Assembly (NCBI GenBank): GCA_946409145.1
Contig: CAMJVA010000012.1
Span: 1 to 15,870, forward strand
Reading direction: 5' to 3'
Origin: an uncultured Enterococcus sp.
GTDB lineage: Bacteria; Bacillota; Bacilli; Lactobacillales; Enterococcaceae
Length of the DNA stretch: 15,870 bases
Shown here: piece after piece, positions 6,656-14,926 of the stretch
Position numbering within the stretch: position 1 is the stretch's first letter
Layout: every line of letters starts with the position of its first letter
Notes under the pieces: generated by a model
Told to the model about the DNA's origin: nothing
Database searches by the model: none
The model's input: only the letters and a program-made list of their open reading frames with translations
Translations under genes and position numbers: made by a program

Positions 6656-6685
6656 ACTATAACATATTTTTTCACGAAAATGTAA
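6656..6685 (-). promoter_or_regulatory. Candidate extended −10 promoter of the DUF2798-like gene
   Basis: On the − strand, TGTTATAGT carries a TATAGT −10 element (6661–6656) with an upstream TG, an extended −10. A weak −35 (TTACAT, 6685–6680) lies 18 bp upstream. Transcripts would begin near 6649, giving a leader of about 85 bases that contains the hairpin at 6593–6629. Confidence 0.4.
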
Positions 6686-6712
6686 GTGGAAATTTCCGAA
6701 AACTGTAACTTT

Positions 6713-9301
6713 TTATTTTTTTGCTTTTTTCGTTAAAAATCTTAAGTAAAAGACAAACAGAATAAGACAAGTAACACATAAAAGAAGCCCTAATTTAAAG
6801 CCTTGTGGTAAGAACTTTAAGACTAAAGTATGTTTGCCTTTTGGAATATTTAAAGAGATCAAGGCATCTTTAAATTTATTTACGGGAATTTTTTGGCCAT
6901 CTAAGTAAGCCGACCATCCTGCATCATAAGGAATAGTGGTAAATAAAGTTTTGGCTTTTTCCGTATTAATAGTGGCAGTGGCTCCATTATTAGTGGTAGT
7001 AAAAGGCACTCCGTTTGTTTGAATTTTTTCTGCTGCTTGTTGAAAATTATTTAAGTCTAACAAGACCACTTTTGGGGGCATCAAGGTGACTTTTTCACTG
7101 CCATAAAAACTTGCGACAAAATCTACTGTAGTGTCTTCTAAATAATATCCTAAATTATAATACTGTCCGGTAATATTAATTTGGGATTTTTGACTTTGTC
7201 CATTTACCGAAATAGTAACGGTGGAACTGCCCAATTCTCCATAATTCATAGGATACAAAGAAAGATAAGCTTGTTTGCCTTTTGGAACAGTTACTTGATA
7301 ATGAACTTCTTTAGCCACGTTACTAGTTTCTTCTTCATAAGTGACACTATTAGTATTTTGTGTCATGGTCGTATTGTTATATTCTGTGACTAGAGGTTCT
7401 GTTAATTGGAAAAATGAGAAATTTGTGCCGGCTAATTGATTAAATAAATTCTCTTGACTGGTTAAATTATCAAATTCCGGAAATTCTAAATCATTTAAAG
7501 TAGCATCCGTTAAAACTCCAAGAGAACTGGCGTAAGCATTTTTATAAAGACCATAGTCATTTGCCACAGAAACTTGAGTATAACCGTATTTTAAAGGATC
7601 GCTTTTTTGAATATTATATCCAATACCAAAAACGGTATCCATGAGTAAAGTATTATTCGCATAACGAATATTTAAATTCGTACCCTTAGAACGAAAGCCT
7701 AAAGTATTTAAAAGAGAAGAGGAATTTCGATTTCGAATGGAAGAAAACATGCTAATACCTGAGTAACCATAATTAAAGCTGTCATTACTAGAGACACCAT
7801 CGTTATTTTCTAGACGGAAAAATTCATCCTCCCTTGAATCATTGACCAAAGTTGAAATACTAGAATAAGGATTAGTATATAAAGAACGGGAGGCGTAATT
7901 CCACTCATCTAAAATGCCTTTCACCATACCACCACCGTTAATTAAGGCTTCAACAACCATGATACCTAAGAGTAAGGTAGAAAAAATATTTTTGGAAAGA
8001 CCAACAACAGGAACCATACCAAAAATGAGTAGGTAAATGACTAATAAGCAAACGGATAAAACCACCGACCAAATAGAAATATAAGCATATTGATTGCCTA
8101 AAAAAACTTTTCCTAAAATAAATCCCAGGCTTAAAAACAGGATAATTCCGGCTAAAATGGGAAAGTCTTTTTTCGTGTACAAGCGAAAACTTCTTAGGGC
8201 TAAAGCCACGACTAAAAAGGAAAAAGCAAAGCTATAGCGGAACAAAAACATATTCGGTGCATGCATGCCATGCCAAAATAAATTTAAAGGCACGAAATAA
8301 AAACTAGCAATAATAAAGGCGAATAATCCTAAGTAGGCGAGCTTGCTTTTTAAGTTTACTTTTTTTGTCACAAAGTAAAATAAACAAAAAACAAACGGAA
8401 TTAAGCCAATGTAAATAAAGGGAATGGAGCCATATTTTGTTGTGTCATATACGCCAACCATGTTTTTCATTAAAATATCAAAGGGTCCAGTTGCTGCAGT
8501 TTTTAGTTTAGTAATTTCAGTTAGGGTTTCTCCATTAGTTCTCAAATCTAAAACAGTAGGCAAAATAACAATCATAGACGCTCCTCCTGCTAGAAGAGAA
8601 GTAATAAAGTAAGCTAAGATTTTTCTTTTAGCCCAAGCCCAATTCACAATTGTACGAGCGACAAAGTAAAGGAAAGAGAAGAGTCCCACCATAAAACCAA
8701 AATAAAAATTAGACGTAAATACTAGAAAATAGCTGACAAAAAGTAATGTTGGTTTGCCCCCATCTTGTAGTTTTTCAATACCTAAAATAACTAAAGGCAA
8801 GAAAATAAAAGCATCTAACCACATAATAAGTTCAGAATGAGCACAAATAAAACTCATTAAAGCATAAGCTGTAGAAAAAGCGACGGTAATTTTTCCTCCT
8901 AATTTAAAGCGCCTAGCATAAAAATAAAAACTACTTCCAGCTAAACCGATTTTAATTAAGGTTAGAAAATAAAGAGCATCAGGCATATATTTATTAGGAA
9001 AAAAGATGACTAAAGGGGTTAAAAATCCTCCTAAATAGTAAGAAGCTAAGGCATAAAAATTCAAGCCTAAAGAAGCATTCCAAGTATAAAAAAGTCCTTG
9101 CTTTCCAAGTAACATATTCCGGTAACTAGCGTGAAAATTGGAAAACTGAGAAAAGGCGTCAGAAGCTAAAATAGAACGACTTGATCCAGGATAAATTCCT
9201 GTGAGTAGATAAATCAGGGCCATGGATAAAAAAGGAAGCAAAAAAGCATAAAAAGGGCCACTTTTCGGGGATAATAATTTATTTTTGAGGGTTACTAGCA
9301 T
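6713..9301 (-). CDS. yfhO: YfhO family membrane protein (GT-C-type glycosyltransferase)
   Basis: This large protein (862 residues) has many membrane spans in the first ~460 residues, a long polar domain presumably outside the cell (~470–830), and a final span (GLLLCVTCLILFVFYLRFL) before a basic tail. It matches the YfhO family. In Bacillus and Listeria, YfhO-type proteins transfer sugars from a lipid carrier to lipoteichoic or wall teichoic acid outside the membrane (family knowledge). The first external loop holds SDAFSQFSNFHASYRNMLLG (about residues 47–66), with an acidic residue at the place expected for a GT-C enzyme. The start is the ATG at 9301, seven bases from AAGGAG (9314–9309). An upstream TTG at 9325 has no comparable site. 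No glycosyltransferase 2 or flippase partner is next to it, so sugar and acceptor are unknown. Confidence 0.85.
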   Translation of the reverse strand: MLVTLKNKLLSPKSGPFYAFLLPFLSMALIYLLTGIYPGSSRSILASDAFSQFSNFHASYRNMLLGKQGLFYTWNASLGLNFYALASYYLGGFLTPLVIFFPNKYMPDALYFLTLIKIGLAGSSFYFYARRFKLGGKITVAFSTAYALMSFICAHSELIMWLDAFIFLPLVILGIEKLQDGGKPTLLFVSYFLVFTSNFYFGFMVGLFSFLYFVARTIVNWAWAKRKILAYFITSLLAGGASMIVILPTVLDLRTNGETLTEITKLKTAATGPFDILMKNMVGVYDTTKYGSIPFIYIGLIPFVFCLFYFVTKKVNLKSKLAYLGLFAFIIASFYFVPLNLFWHGMHAPNMFLFRYSFAFSFLVVALALRSFRLYTKKDFPILAGIILFLSLGFILGKVFLGNQYAYISIWSVVLSVCLLVIYLLIFGMVPVVGLSKNIFSTLLLGIMVVEALINGGGMVKGILDEWNYASRSLYTNPYSSISTLVNDSREDEFFRLENNDGVSSNDSFNYGYSGISMFSSIRNRNSSSLLNTLGFRSKGTNLNIRYANNTLLMDTVFGIGYNIQKSDPLKYGYTQVSVANDYGLYKNAYASSLGVLTDATLNDLEFPEFDNLTSQENLFNQLAGTNFSFFQLTEPLVTEYNNTTMTQNTNSVTYEEETSNVAKEVHYQVTVPKGKQAYLSLYPMNYGELGSSTVTISVNGQSQKSQINITGQYYNLGYYLEDTTVDFVASFYGSEKVTLMPPKVVLLDLNNFQQAAEKIQTNGVPFTTTNNGATATINTEKAKTLFTTIPYDAGWSAYLDGQKIPVNKFKDALISLNIPKGKHTLVLKFLPQGFKLGLLLCVTCLILFVFYLRFLTKKAKK

Positions 9302-9534
9302 AAAATTTCTCCTTATTTCAAACAAGTTTGTTTCTTATTGTTAGTTTAGCATAAGGAAGAGTTTTTATTGTGAATTTATGGGGGATTTTTTTCTTCTCAT
9401 AAAAATATACGCAAAAAAAATAAAATAGCGCAAAAAAATTCATAAATTTTAAAATTTTAAAAAATTACGTTTTTTTTCTGCCCCTTTTCCTGCAAAACGA
9501 TAATTTTTTCTTCCTTTATGCTAAAATAGAAACA

Positions 9535-9563
9535 GTAACATTTGAAATTTATTACTATATAAT
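9535..9563 (+). promoter_or_regulatory. Promoter of dut–radA
   Basis: GTAACA (9535–9540) is followed after 17 bp by a perfect TATAAT (9558–9563). The −35 element matches consensus at four of six positions. A second possible start, an extended −10 TGCTAAAAT at 9520–9528, lies just upstream. The rest of the 285-bp divergent spacer (9302–9586) is a very AT-rich stretch with A-tracts and no gene that I can see. Confidence 0.5.
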
Positions 9564-9586
9564 ATGCAAAATAAAGGAAGTGTCCC

Positions 9587-10066
9587 ATGGAAAAAATACG
9601 TGGTTTTGAAATTATTTCAGCCTATGAAAATAAAAACATTCATTTACCTCAAAGAGCTACGAAAGACTCGGCTGGGTATGATATTGAAGCAGCAGAAGAC
9701 GTGGTTATCCCTAGCCTTTTTAAAGCCTTAGAAAAAGGAGAAAGTCAACCACCTGTTTTAGTTCCCACGGGATTAAAAGTTTATATGCCTCAAGAGGAAT
9801 ATTTGATTTTAGTCTCTCGTTCTTCAAACTCCATGAAACGATTTTTATCCATGCCAAATGCCATGGGAATTATTGATGCTGATTATTACAATTCCCCTGC
9901 TAATGAAGGGCATCTTTATTTTCAATTTATTAATTTTGGTCTGGAAGATGTGGTGATTAAAAAAGGCGAACGAATTGGTCAAGGGATTTTCCAAAAATAT
10001 GAACGAACGGATAATGACCAAGCACAAGGAAAACGCACAGGAGGCTTTGGTTCGTCCGGGAAGTAA
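9587..10066 (+). CDS. dut: dUTP diphosphatase (trimeric dUTPase)
   Basis: This enzyme hydrolyses dUTP to dUMP and pyrophosphate, keeping uracil out of DNA and feeding thymidylate synthesis. All five trimeric dUTPase motifs are present in order in 159 residues: SAGYDIEAAE (28–37), SRSSNSMKR (77–85), GIIDADYYN (94–102) with the catalytic Asp97, KKGERIGQGIF (125–135), and RTGGFGSSG (150–158). It is slightly longer than the common ~145 because of an insertion between motifs 1 and 2 (about 42–58). The ATG at 9587 follows AAGGAAG at 9574–9580. radA starts 10 bp after the stop codon and its ribosome binding site touches that stop, so the two are co-transcribed and probably translationally coupled. 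Confidence 0.95.
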   Translation: MEKIRGFEIISAYENKNIHLPQRATKDSAGYDIEAAEDVVIPSLFKALEKGESQPPVLVPTGLKVYMPQEEYLILVSRSSNSMKRFLSMPNAMGIIDADYYNSPANEGHLYFQFINFGLEDVVIKKGERIGQGIFQKYERTDNDQAQGKRTGGFGSSGK

Positions 10067-10076
10067 AGGAGAAATT

Positions 10077-11447
10077 ATGGCAAAAAAAGGAAAGACGGAA
10101 TTTGTTTGTCAAAATTGTGGGTATAATTCCCCTAAATATTTAGGGCGCTGTCCTAATTGTGGTGCGTGGAATCAAATGGTGGAAGAAATTATTGCCCCGG
10201 AAGAAAAAAAGACCATTGGGGGTCTTAAAACCGTCGCCGCTAAAGCCCAACGATTAAAAGAAGTGGATTTAAAGCAACAACCAAGAATCCAAACCAAAAT
10301 CGGTGAGTTAGATCGGGTTTTAGGCGGAGGTGTGGTTCCAGGTTCTTTAGTTTTAATTGGGGGAGATCCAGGAATTGGTAAATCCACTTTGCTGTTACAA
10401 ATGTCCGCTCAATTAGCTCAATATGCTGGAAAAGTTTTGTATGTTTCTGGAGAAGAGTCGGCGACGCAAATAAAAATGCGAGCAGAAAGATTAGGAGTGA
10501 CAGCCGATGATTTTTATTTATATCCAGAAACAGATCTTGGTTTAATTTCTCAAACTATTCAACATCTTTCGCCTAAATTTGTGATTATTGATTCCATTCA
10601 AACCATGCAGCATCCAGAAATTACCTCAGCTCAAGGGAGTGTTTCTCAAGTCAGAGAAGTCACGGCGACTTTAATGCAAATTGCTAAAACGAGTCAAATT
10701 GCTATTTTTATTGTGGGACACGTGACAAAAGACGGGGCCATTGCTGGTCCAAGAATGTTAGAACATATGGTAGATACAGTTCTTTATTTTGAAGGGGAAC
10801 GACATCATACTTTTCGGATTTTACGAGGAGTGAAAAACCGGTTTGGCTCCACCAATGAACTAGGAATTTTTGAAATGCAAGAAGGAGGCTTAAGAGAAGT
10901 TTTAAATCCTTCTGAAGTATTTTTAGAAGAGCGACTCCAAGGCTCTTCAGGTTCTGCGGTAGTCGTTTCCATGGAAGGTACTCGGCCTATTTTAGTAGAA
11001 ATTCAAGCACTAGTGACCCCAACTATGTTTGGAAATGCTAGACGAACAGCATCTGGTCTTGATTATAATCGGGTCAGCTTAATTATGGCAGTATTAGAAA
11101 AAAGAGCGGGACTTCTTTTACAAAATCAAGATGCTTATTTAAAAGCCGCTGGTGGGGTAAAATTAGATGAACCTGCCATTGATTTAGCCATTGCCGTGTC
11201 CATTGCTTCTTCTTATGAAGAAAGAGAAACAAAAGCCGATGAATGTTTCATTGGCGAACTGGGATTAACAGGAGAAATTCGCCGAGTGAATCGCATGGAA
11301 CAACGCATTCAAGAGGCAGAAAAATTAGGCTTTAAAAAAATTTATTTACCTAAAAATAATTTAGAAGGTTTAAAAATTCCTCAAGGGATTACCTTAGTAC
11401 CAGTAAGAACTTTAAGAGAAACTTTAGGGAAGGTTTTTAAAAAATAA
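10077..11447 (+). CDS. radA: DNA repair protein RadA
   Basis: RadA is a RecA-like ATPase that drives branch migration of recombination intermediates and helps in repair and transformation. At 456 residues it has the family's normal length. Domains in order are a four-cysteine zinc finger (C11, C14, C25, C28), Walker A GGDPGIGKST (95–104), Walker B FVIIDS (168–173), the RadA-specific KNRFG motif (253–257), and a Lon-protease-like C-terminal domain (about 275–456). All motifs are intact. The start is the ATG at 10077, five bases after AAAGGAG at 10065–10071. The same frame is open further upstream, but that stretch overlaps dut and has no ribosome binding site. The following gene is yacL; the disA gene that separates radA and yacL in Bacillus is not there. 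Confidence 0.97.
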   Translation: MAKKGKTEFVCQNCGYNSPKYLGRCPNCGAWNQMVEEIIAPEEKKTIGGLKTVAAKAQRLKEVDLKQQPRIQTKIGELDRVLGGGVVPGSLVLIGGDPGIGKSTLLLQMSAQLAQYAGKVLYVSGEESATQIKMRAERLGVTADDFYLYPETDLGLISQTIQHLSPKFVIIDSIQTMQHPEITSAQGSVSQVREVTATLMQIAKTSQIAIFIVGHVTKDGAIAGPRMLEHMVDTVLYFEGERHHTFRILRGVKNRFGSTNELGIFEMQEGGLREVLNPSEVFLEERLQGSSGSAVVVSMEGTRPILVEIQALVTPTMFGNARRTASGLDYNRVSLIMAVLEKRAGLLLQNQDAYLKAAGGVKLDEPAIDLAIAVSIASSYEERETKADECFIGELGLTGEIRRVNRMEQRIQEAEKLGFKKIYLPKNNLEGLKIPQGITLVPVRTLRETLGKVFKK

Positions 11448-11468
11448 AAAGTTTCCAAAATCTTAGAA

Positions 11469-11525
11469 AAAATGTTTCATTTAACATTTTAGACATTGTT
11501 TAGGAAAAGGAGGTTTTCTCCTTTT
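11469..11525 (+). terminator. Two tandem hairpins after radA, probable weak terminator
   Basis: AAAATGTT/AACATTTT (11469–11476, 11483–11490) and AAAAGGAG/CTCCTTTT (11505–11512, 11518–11525) each give an 8-bp perfect stem with a T4 at the end of the second arm. Neither has a long U-tract, so partial termination and read-through into yacL are likely. Confidence 0.5.
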
Positions 11526-11561
11526 ACCTTTTCAATAAAAAATAAAAAAGGAGGTTAATGT

Positions 11562-12692
11562 ATGCAAAAACGCGTAGTGGTCATTATAACTATTCTTCTA
11601 GGCGTTTCCATTGGTGTTTCTTATTTGCCAAATGCCTGGTTGGCACTAGGTTTAAAAGATAATGCTTTACTCAATAACGTATTTACCAATGCTGGGATTG
11701 GTGCCATTATTTCATTTATTATTTCGATGTTTACAGCAAAATACGTCATTGCCTTTGGAAAAAAATTAGAAAAAGATTTAAGCGAAATTTCTTCCACTTA
11801 TTTACTTTTTGGGAGTATCGGAGCCATTATTGGTTTAATTATTGGGGTGTTAGTATCCATTCCTCTTTATAATATTCCTTTACCATTTTTCAATTTGGCG
11901 ATTCCCGTGGTGATTATGTTACTTTTAGGCTACTTAGGGTCAAAAGTTGGTACAACGAGAATTGATGAGTGGAAAAAACTTTTTACTTCTAAGAAAAAAG
12001 AAAAAGAAGGGGAAGTTTTAGAACGGAAAGTGGGAGACAACTTTCGTAAGTATAAAATTCTCGATACTTCAGTCATTATTGATGGACGAATTTATGACAT
12101 TGCTAAAACAGGATTTTTAGAAGGGACCTTACTCATTCCCAATTTTGTGTTATACGAACTACAATATATTGCTGACTCTGGGGATTCTTTAAAAAGAGTT
12201 CGAGGTCGTCGGGGCTTAGATATTTTAAATGCTCTGCAAAAAGAAGAAGCGATTTCTGTTGAAATGTATGACGGAGATTTTGCCGAAATTACTGAAGTAG
12301 ACAGTAAATTAATTAAGTTGGCGAAACTTTTAGATGGGGTAGTCGTAACTAACGATTATAATTTAAATAAAGTGTCTGAATTTCAAAATGTTCCTGTGTT
12401 AAATATTAATGCTTTAGCTAATGCAGTGAAGCCAGTGGTTATTCCTGGAGAAACCATGCAAGTTTTAGTGGTGAAACAAGGCACTGAGCGCCAACAAGGA
12501 GTAGCTTATTTAGATGATGGAACGATGATTGTAGTGGAAGATGGACAACACTATATGAATCAAAGCCTAGAAGTAATTGTTACTTCCGCCTTACAAACAG
12601 CAGCTGGTAGAATGATTTTTGCTAAGCCTGCCCATGCTCAAAAAGGAATTACAGAAAATCAGTCAAATAATAAAAAAACTAACGAAAAATAA
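11562..12692 (+). CDS. yacL: PIN/TRAM domain membrane protein (YacL family)
   Basis: This 376-residue protein has four membrane segments at the N terminus (about 5–28, 42–60, 80–102, 108–127), then a basic cytoplasmic linker. A PIN nuclease-like domain covers about 164–285, beginning KILDTSVIIDGRI and carrying acidic metal-site residues D168, E199 and D265. A TRAM domain (about 294–356), usually an RNA-binding fold, follows, and then a polar tail. The combination suggests a membrane-anchored ribonuclease or RNA-binding protein; this is family inference, not shown here. The ATG at 11562 lies seven bases after AAGGAGG (11548–11554); another ATG at 11558 is out of frame. Its place between radA and gltX is the usual lactobacillales order. 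Confidence 0.92.
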   Translation: MQKRVVVIITILLGVSIGVSYLPNAWLALGLKDNALLNNVFTNAGIGAIISFIISMFTAKYVIAFGKKLEKDLSEISSTYLLFGSIGAIIGLIIGVLVSIPLYNIPLPFFNLAIPVVIMLLLGYLGSKVGTTRIDEWKKLFTSKKKEKEGEVLERKVGDNFRKYKILDTSVIIDGRIYDIAKTGFLEGTLLIPNFVLYELQYIADSGDSLKRVRGRRGLDILNALQKEEAISVEMYDGDFAEITEVDSKLIKLAKLLDGVVVTNDYNLNKVSEFQNVPVLNINALANAVKPVVIPGETMQVLVVKQGTERQQGVAYLDDGTMIVVEDGQHYMNQSLEVIVTSALQTAAGRMIFAKPAHAQKGITENQSNNKKTNEK

Positions 12693-12711
12693 AATAAACC
12701 CATAGGAAAAG

Positions 12712-12745
12712 CAGTCCTTCTCTTTACTAATGGAAAGAGAAACTG
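12712..12745 (+). other. Imperfect stem-loop upstream of gltX
   Basis: CAGT plus TTCTCTTT pairs with AAAGAGAA plus ACTG over 12 bp, with a CC bulge and an eight-base loop. No T-run follows, so it is not a standard terminator; it may be an mRNA leader structure or processing site. The 100-base spacer has no T-box. Confidence 0.35.
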
Positions 12746-12792
12746 TAAAATTCATAATGAGGAATATTAAAAGAAAGAATGGTGTGTCTTAA

Positions 12793-14262
12793 ATGACCAA
12801 AAAAATTCGTGTCCGTTATGCACCCTCTCCAACAGGGCATTTGCATATTGGAAATGCTAGAACAGCTTTATTTAATTATCTTTTTGCCCGTCATAATGAC
12901 GGAGATTTTATTATTAGAATTGAAGATACTGACCAAAAGAGAAATATTGCTGATGGAGAAAAATCTCAATTAGATAATTTAGCTTGGTTAGGTATGGACT
13001 GGGATGAATCTCCTGATAAACCAGGGGAATATGGTCCTTATCGTCAATCAGAAAGAAAAGAAATTTACCAACCATTAATCGACCAACTTCTTTTAAGTAA
13101 CCGAGCTTACAAATGTTATTGTACAGAAGAAGAATTGGAACAAGAAAGAGAAGAACAACGTGCTAGAGGAGAAATGCCTCATTACGGAGGAAAATGTGCT
13201 CATTTAACTCCAGAAGAACAAGCACAAAAAGAAGCCCAAGGTTTGCAACCAGTGATTCGTTTCCGGGTTCCAAGAAATGCTGAATATACTTTTGAAGATA
13301 TGGTTAAAGGCCACATTCATTTTGAATCTAATAGTGTAGGTGGGGACTTTGTCATTCAAAAAAGAGATGGCATGCCTACTTATAACTTTGCTGTAGCTGT
13401 TGATGATCATATGATGAAAATTACCCATGTATTACGGGGAGACGATCATATTGCCAATACTCCTAAACAATTAATGATTTATGAAGCTTTTGGCTGGAAA
13501 GCACCTATCTTTGGTCATATGACTTTAATTATTAATTCAGAAACAGGTAAAAAATTATCTAAACGGGATGAATCTATTTTACAATTCATTGAACAGTATA
13601 AAGATCTTGGTTATCTTCCAGAAGCGATGTTTAACTTCATTGCCCTTTTAGGTTGGTCACCAGTGGGAGAAGAAGAAATTTTCTCTCAAGAAGAACTGAT
13701 TAAATTATTTGATGAAAATCGTTTATCTAAATCACCAGCTGCTTTTGATGGTAAAAAATTAGCTTGGGTTAATAACCAATATATGAAAAAAGTTGACGTG
13801 AAAACTTTAGCTGAAATGTGTCGTCCTCATTTAGTAGAAGCAAGACGTTTGCCAGAAACTTTAAGTGATGAACAAGAAACTTGGTTAGAAAAATTAGTTT
13901 CTTTATACCAAGAACAAATGAGTTATGCTCAAGAAATTGTTGCACTTTCTGATTTATTCTTTGTTAAACATCCAACTTTAAATGATGAAGGTAAAGCTAT
14001 TTTAGGGGAAGAAAATGCTCAAATTGTGGTCAATGCCTTTAAAGAAAAATTGACGCAAATGACTGAAGTAGACAATGCTTCTGTTTTAGCGGCTATTAAA
14101 GCTTGTCAAAAAGAAACGGGTATTAAAGGGAAAAACCTTTGGATGCCAATTCGTGTGGCTACAACAGGTCAAACTCACGGTCCAGGACTAGGAGAAGCCA
14201 TTGAACTTTTAGGCAAAGAAAAAACTTTAGCACACATTGAAGAAACGTTAAAACAAAAATAA
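12793..14262 (+). CDS. gltX: Glutamyl-tRNA synthetase
   Basis: This class I synthetase charges tRNA-Glu. In bacteria that use the GatCAB route it also mischarges tRNA-Gln (family knowledge; not decidable here). It has 489 residues, the usual length. Visible are the HIGH-type signature PSPTGHLHIGNA (11–22), the KMSKS-type loop KKLSKRDES (253–261), and a Cys-rich insert (C108, C110, C135) near the acceptor-binding region. The C-terminal anticodon-binding part is complete, ending before the stop at 14262. The ribosome binding site is weak (GGTG at 12781–12784, eight bases before the ATG). It lies 100 bp after yacL and is followed by a strong terminator before cysE. Confidence 0.97.
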   Translation: MTKKIRVRYAPSPTGHLHIGNARTALFNYLFARHNDGDFIIRIEDTDQKRNIADGEKSQLDNLAWLGMDWDESPDKPGEYGPYRQSERKEIYQPLIDQLLLSNRAYKCYCTEEELEQEREEQRARGEMPHYGGKCAHLTPEEQAQKEAQGLQPVIRFRVPRNAEYTFEDMVKGHIHFESNSVGGDFVIQKRDGMPTYNFAVAVDDHMMKITHVLRGDDHIANTPKQLMIYEAFGWKAPIFGHMTLIINSETGKKLSKRDESILQFIEQYKDLGYLPEAMFNFIALLGWSPVGEEEIFSQEELIKLFDENRLSKSPAAFDGKKLAWVNNQYMKKVDVKTLAEMCRPHLVEARRLPETLSDEQETWLEKLVSLYQEQMSYAQEIVALSDLFFVKHPTLNDEGKAILGEENAQIVVNAFKEKLTQMTEVDNASVLAAIKACQKETGIKGKNLWMPIRVATTGQTHGPGLGEAIELLGKEKTLAHIEETLKQK

Positions 14263-14281
14263 TTGATTTCAAATATCTTTA

Positions 14282-14298
14282 AAGACTAATATAGTCTT
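14282..14298 (+). other. Short palindromic hairpin after gltX
   Basis: AAGACTA (14282–14288) and TAGTCTT (14292–14298) pair perfectly around a three-base loop. It precedes the main terminator by 13 bases and may be an accessory stem or a protein-binding site. Confidence 0.35.
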
Positions 14299-14311
14299 AA
14301 AAGAACAGGCT

Positions 14312-14348
14312 AAAACGTCTTTCAGGCAAGAGTCTGAAAGACGTTTTT
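14312..14348 (+). terminator. Strong terminator between gltX and cysE
   Basis: The arms AAAACGTCTTTCAG (14312–14325) and CTGAAAGACGTTTT (14334–14347) pair perfectly over 14 bp around an eight-base loop, with T at 14344–14348. Only 38 bases separate it from the cysE ATG, leaving little room for a separate promoter, so cysE and cysS may depend on read-through or controlled termination here. Confidence 0.88.
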
Positions 14349-14386
14349 AATTACATAATTGTTTTGCATCAGGAAAGGAGCTTTTT

Positions 14387-14926
14387 ATGCATTGGTGGAA
14401 AAAAACCATCGCCGCAGTGAAAGAAAAAGACCCCGCTGCTAAAAGCACGTTGGAAATTATTTTCACTTATCCTGGGGTCTATGCTTTATTTTGGCATCGT
14501 TGGTCCCATTTTTTATATAGACACCGGCTATTTTTTTTAGCGAAAGTTAATGCCCAACTGTGGCGATTTTTAACGGGAATTGAAATTCATCCTGGAGCAA
14601 AAATTGCCCCTGGGGTTTTCATTGATCACGGAATGGGCACAGTGATTGGAGAAACGGCAGAAATTGAAGAAGATGTTTTACTTTATCATGGAGTGACTTT
14701 AGGGGGAACAGGAAAAGAAAAAGGGAAACGACATCCCACAGTAAAAAAAGGCGCGATGATTTCTACTCATGCGCAAATTTTAGGCCCTATTACTATAGGA
14801 GAATATGCTAAAGTCGCCGCTTCCGCTGTGGTTTTAAAAGATGTTCCTCCTTACGCTACAGCCATTGGTATTCCAGCTAAAAATAGAGAAAAGAAACGAG
14901 AGGAAAAAAATGATCCAAGTTTATAA
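14387..14926 (+). CDS. cysE: Serine O-acetyltransferase
   Basis: This enzyme makes O-acetylserine from serine and acetyl-CoA, the first committed step of cysteine synthesis. It has 179 residues, a short form compared with about 217 in Bacillus. An N-terminal helical part (LEIIFTYPGVYALFWHRWSH) leads into the left-handed beta-helix of hexapeptide repeats (about 65–165). Motifs kept are IEIHPGAKI, FIDHGMGTVIGET with the catalytic-pair residues D80/H81, YHGVTLGGTG, RHPTV and GIPAK. The tail is short and very basic/acidic (KNREKKREEKNDPSL). The ATG at 14387 follows AAAGGAG (about 14375–14381). Its last 17 bases overlap cysS, indicating translational coupling. Regulation is probably through the upstream terminator. 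Confidence 0.94.
   Translation: MHWWKKTIAAVKEKDPAAKSTLEIIFTYPGVYALFWHRWSHFLYRHRLFFLAKVNAQLWRFLTGIEIHPGAKIAPGVFIDHGMGTVIGETAEIEEDVLLYHGVTLGGTGKEKGKRHPTVKKGAMISTHAQILGPITIGEYAKVAASAVVLKDVPPYATAIGIPAKNREKKREEKNDPSL

Noticed and set aside
9302..9325. TTG start for yfhO at 9325
   Set aside because: The eight added residues include the ribosome binding site of the ATG at 9301, which is well spaced and sufficient.
9975..10076. Longer radA with an upstream start at 9975
   Set aside because: The extra residues overlap dut in another frame, match nothing in RadA, and lack a ribosome binding site, whereas AAAGGAG stands properly before the ATG at 10077.
12693..12792. T-box leader before gltX
   Set aside because: No AGGGTGG-type T-box core and no terminator with a long T-run are present; only a bulged stem is seen.
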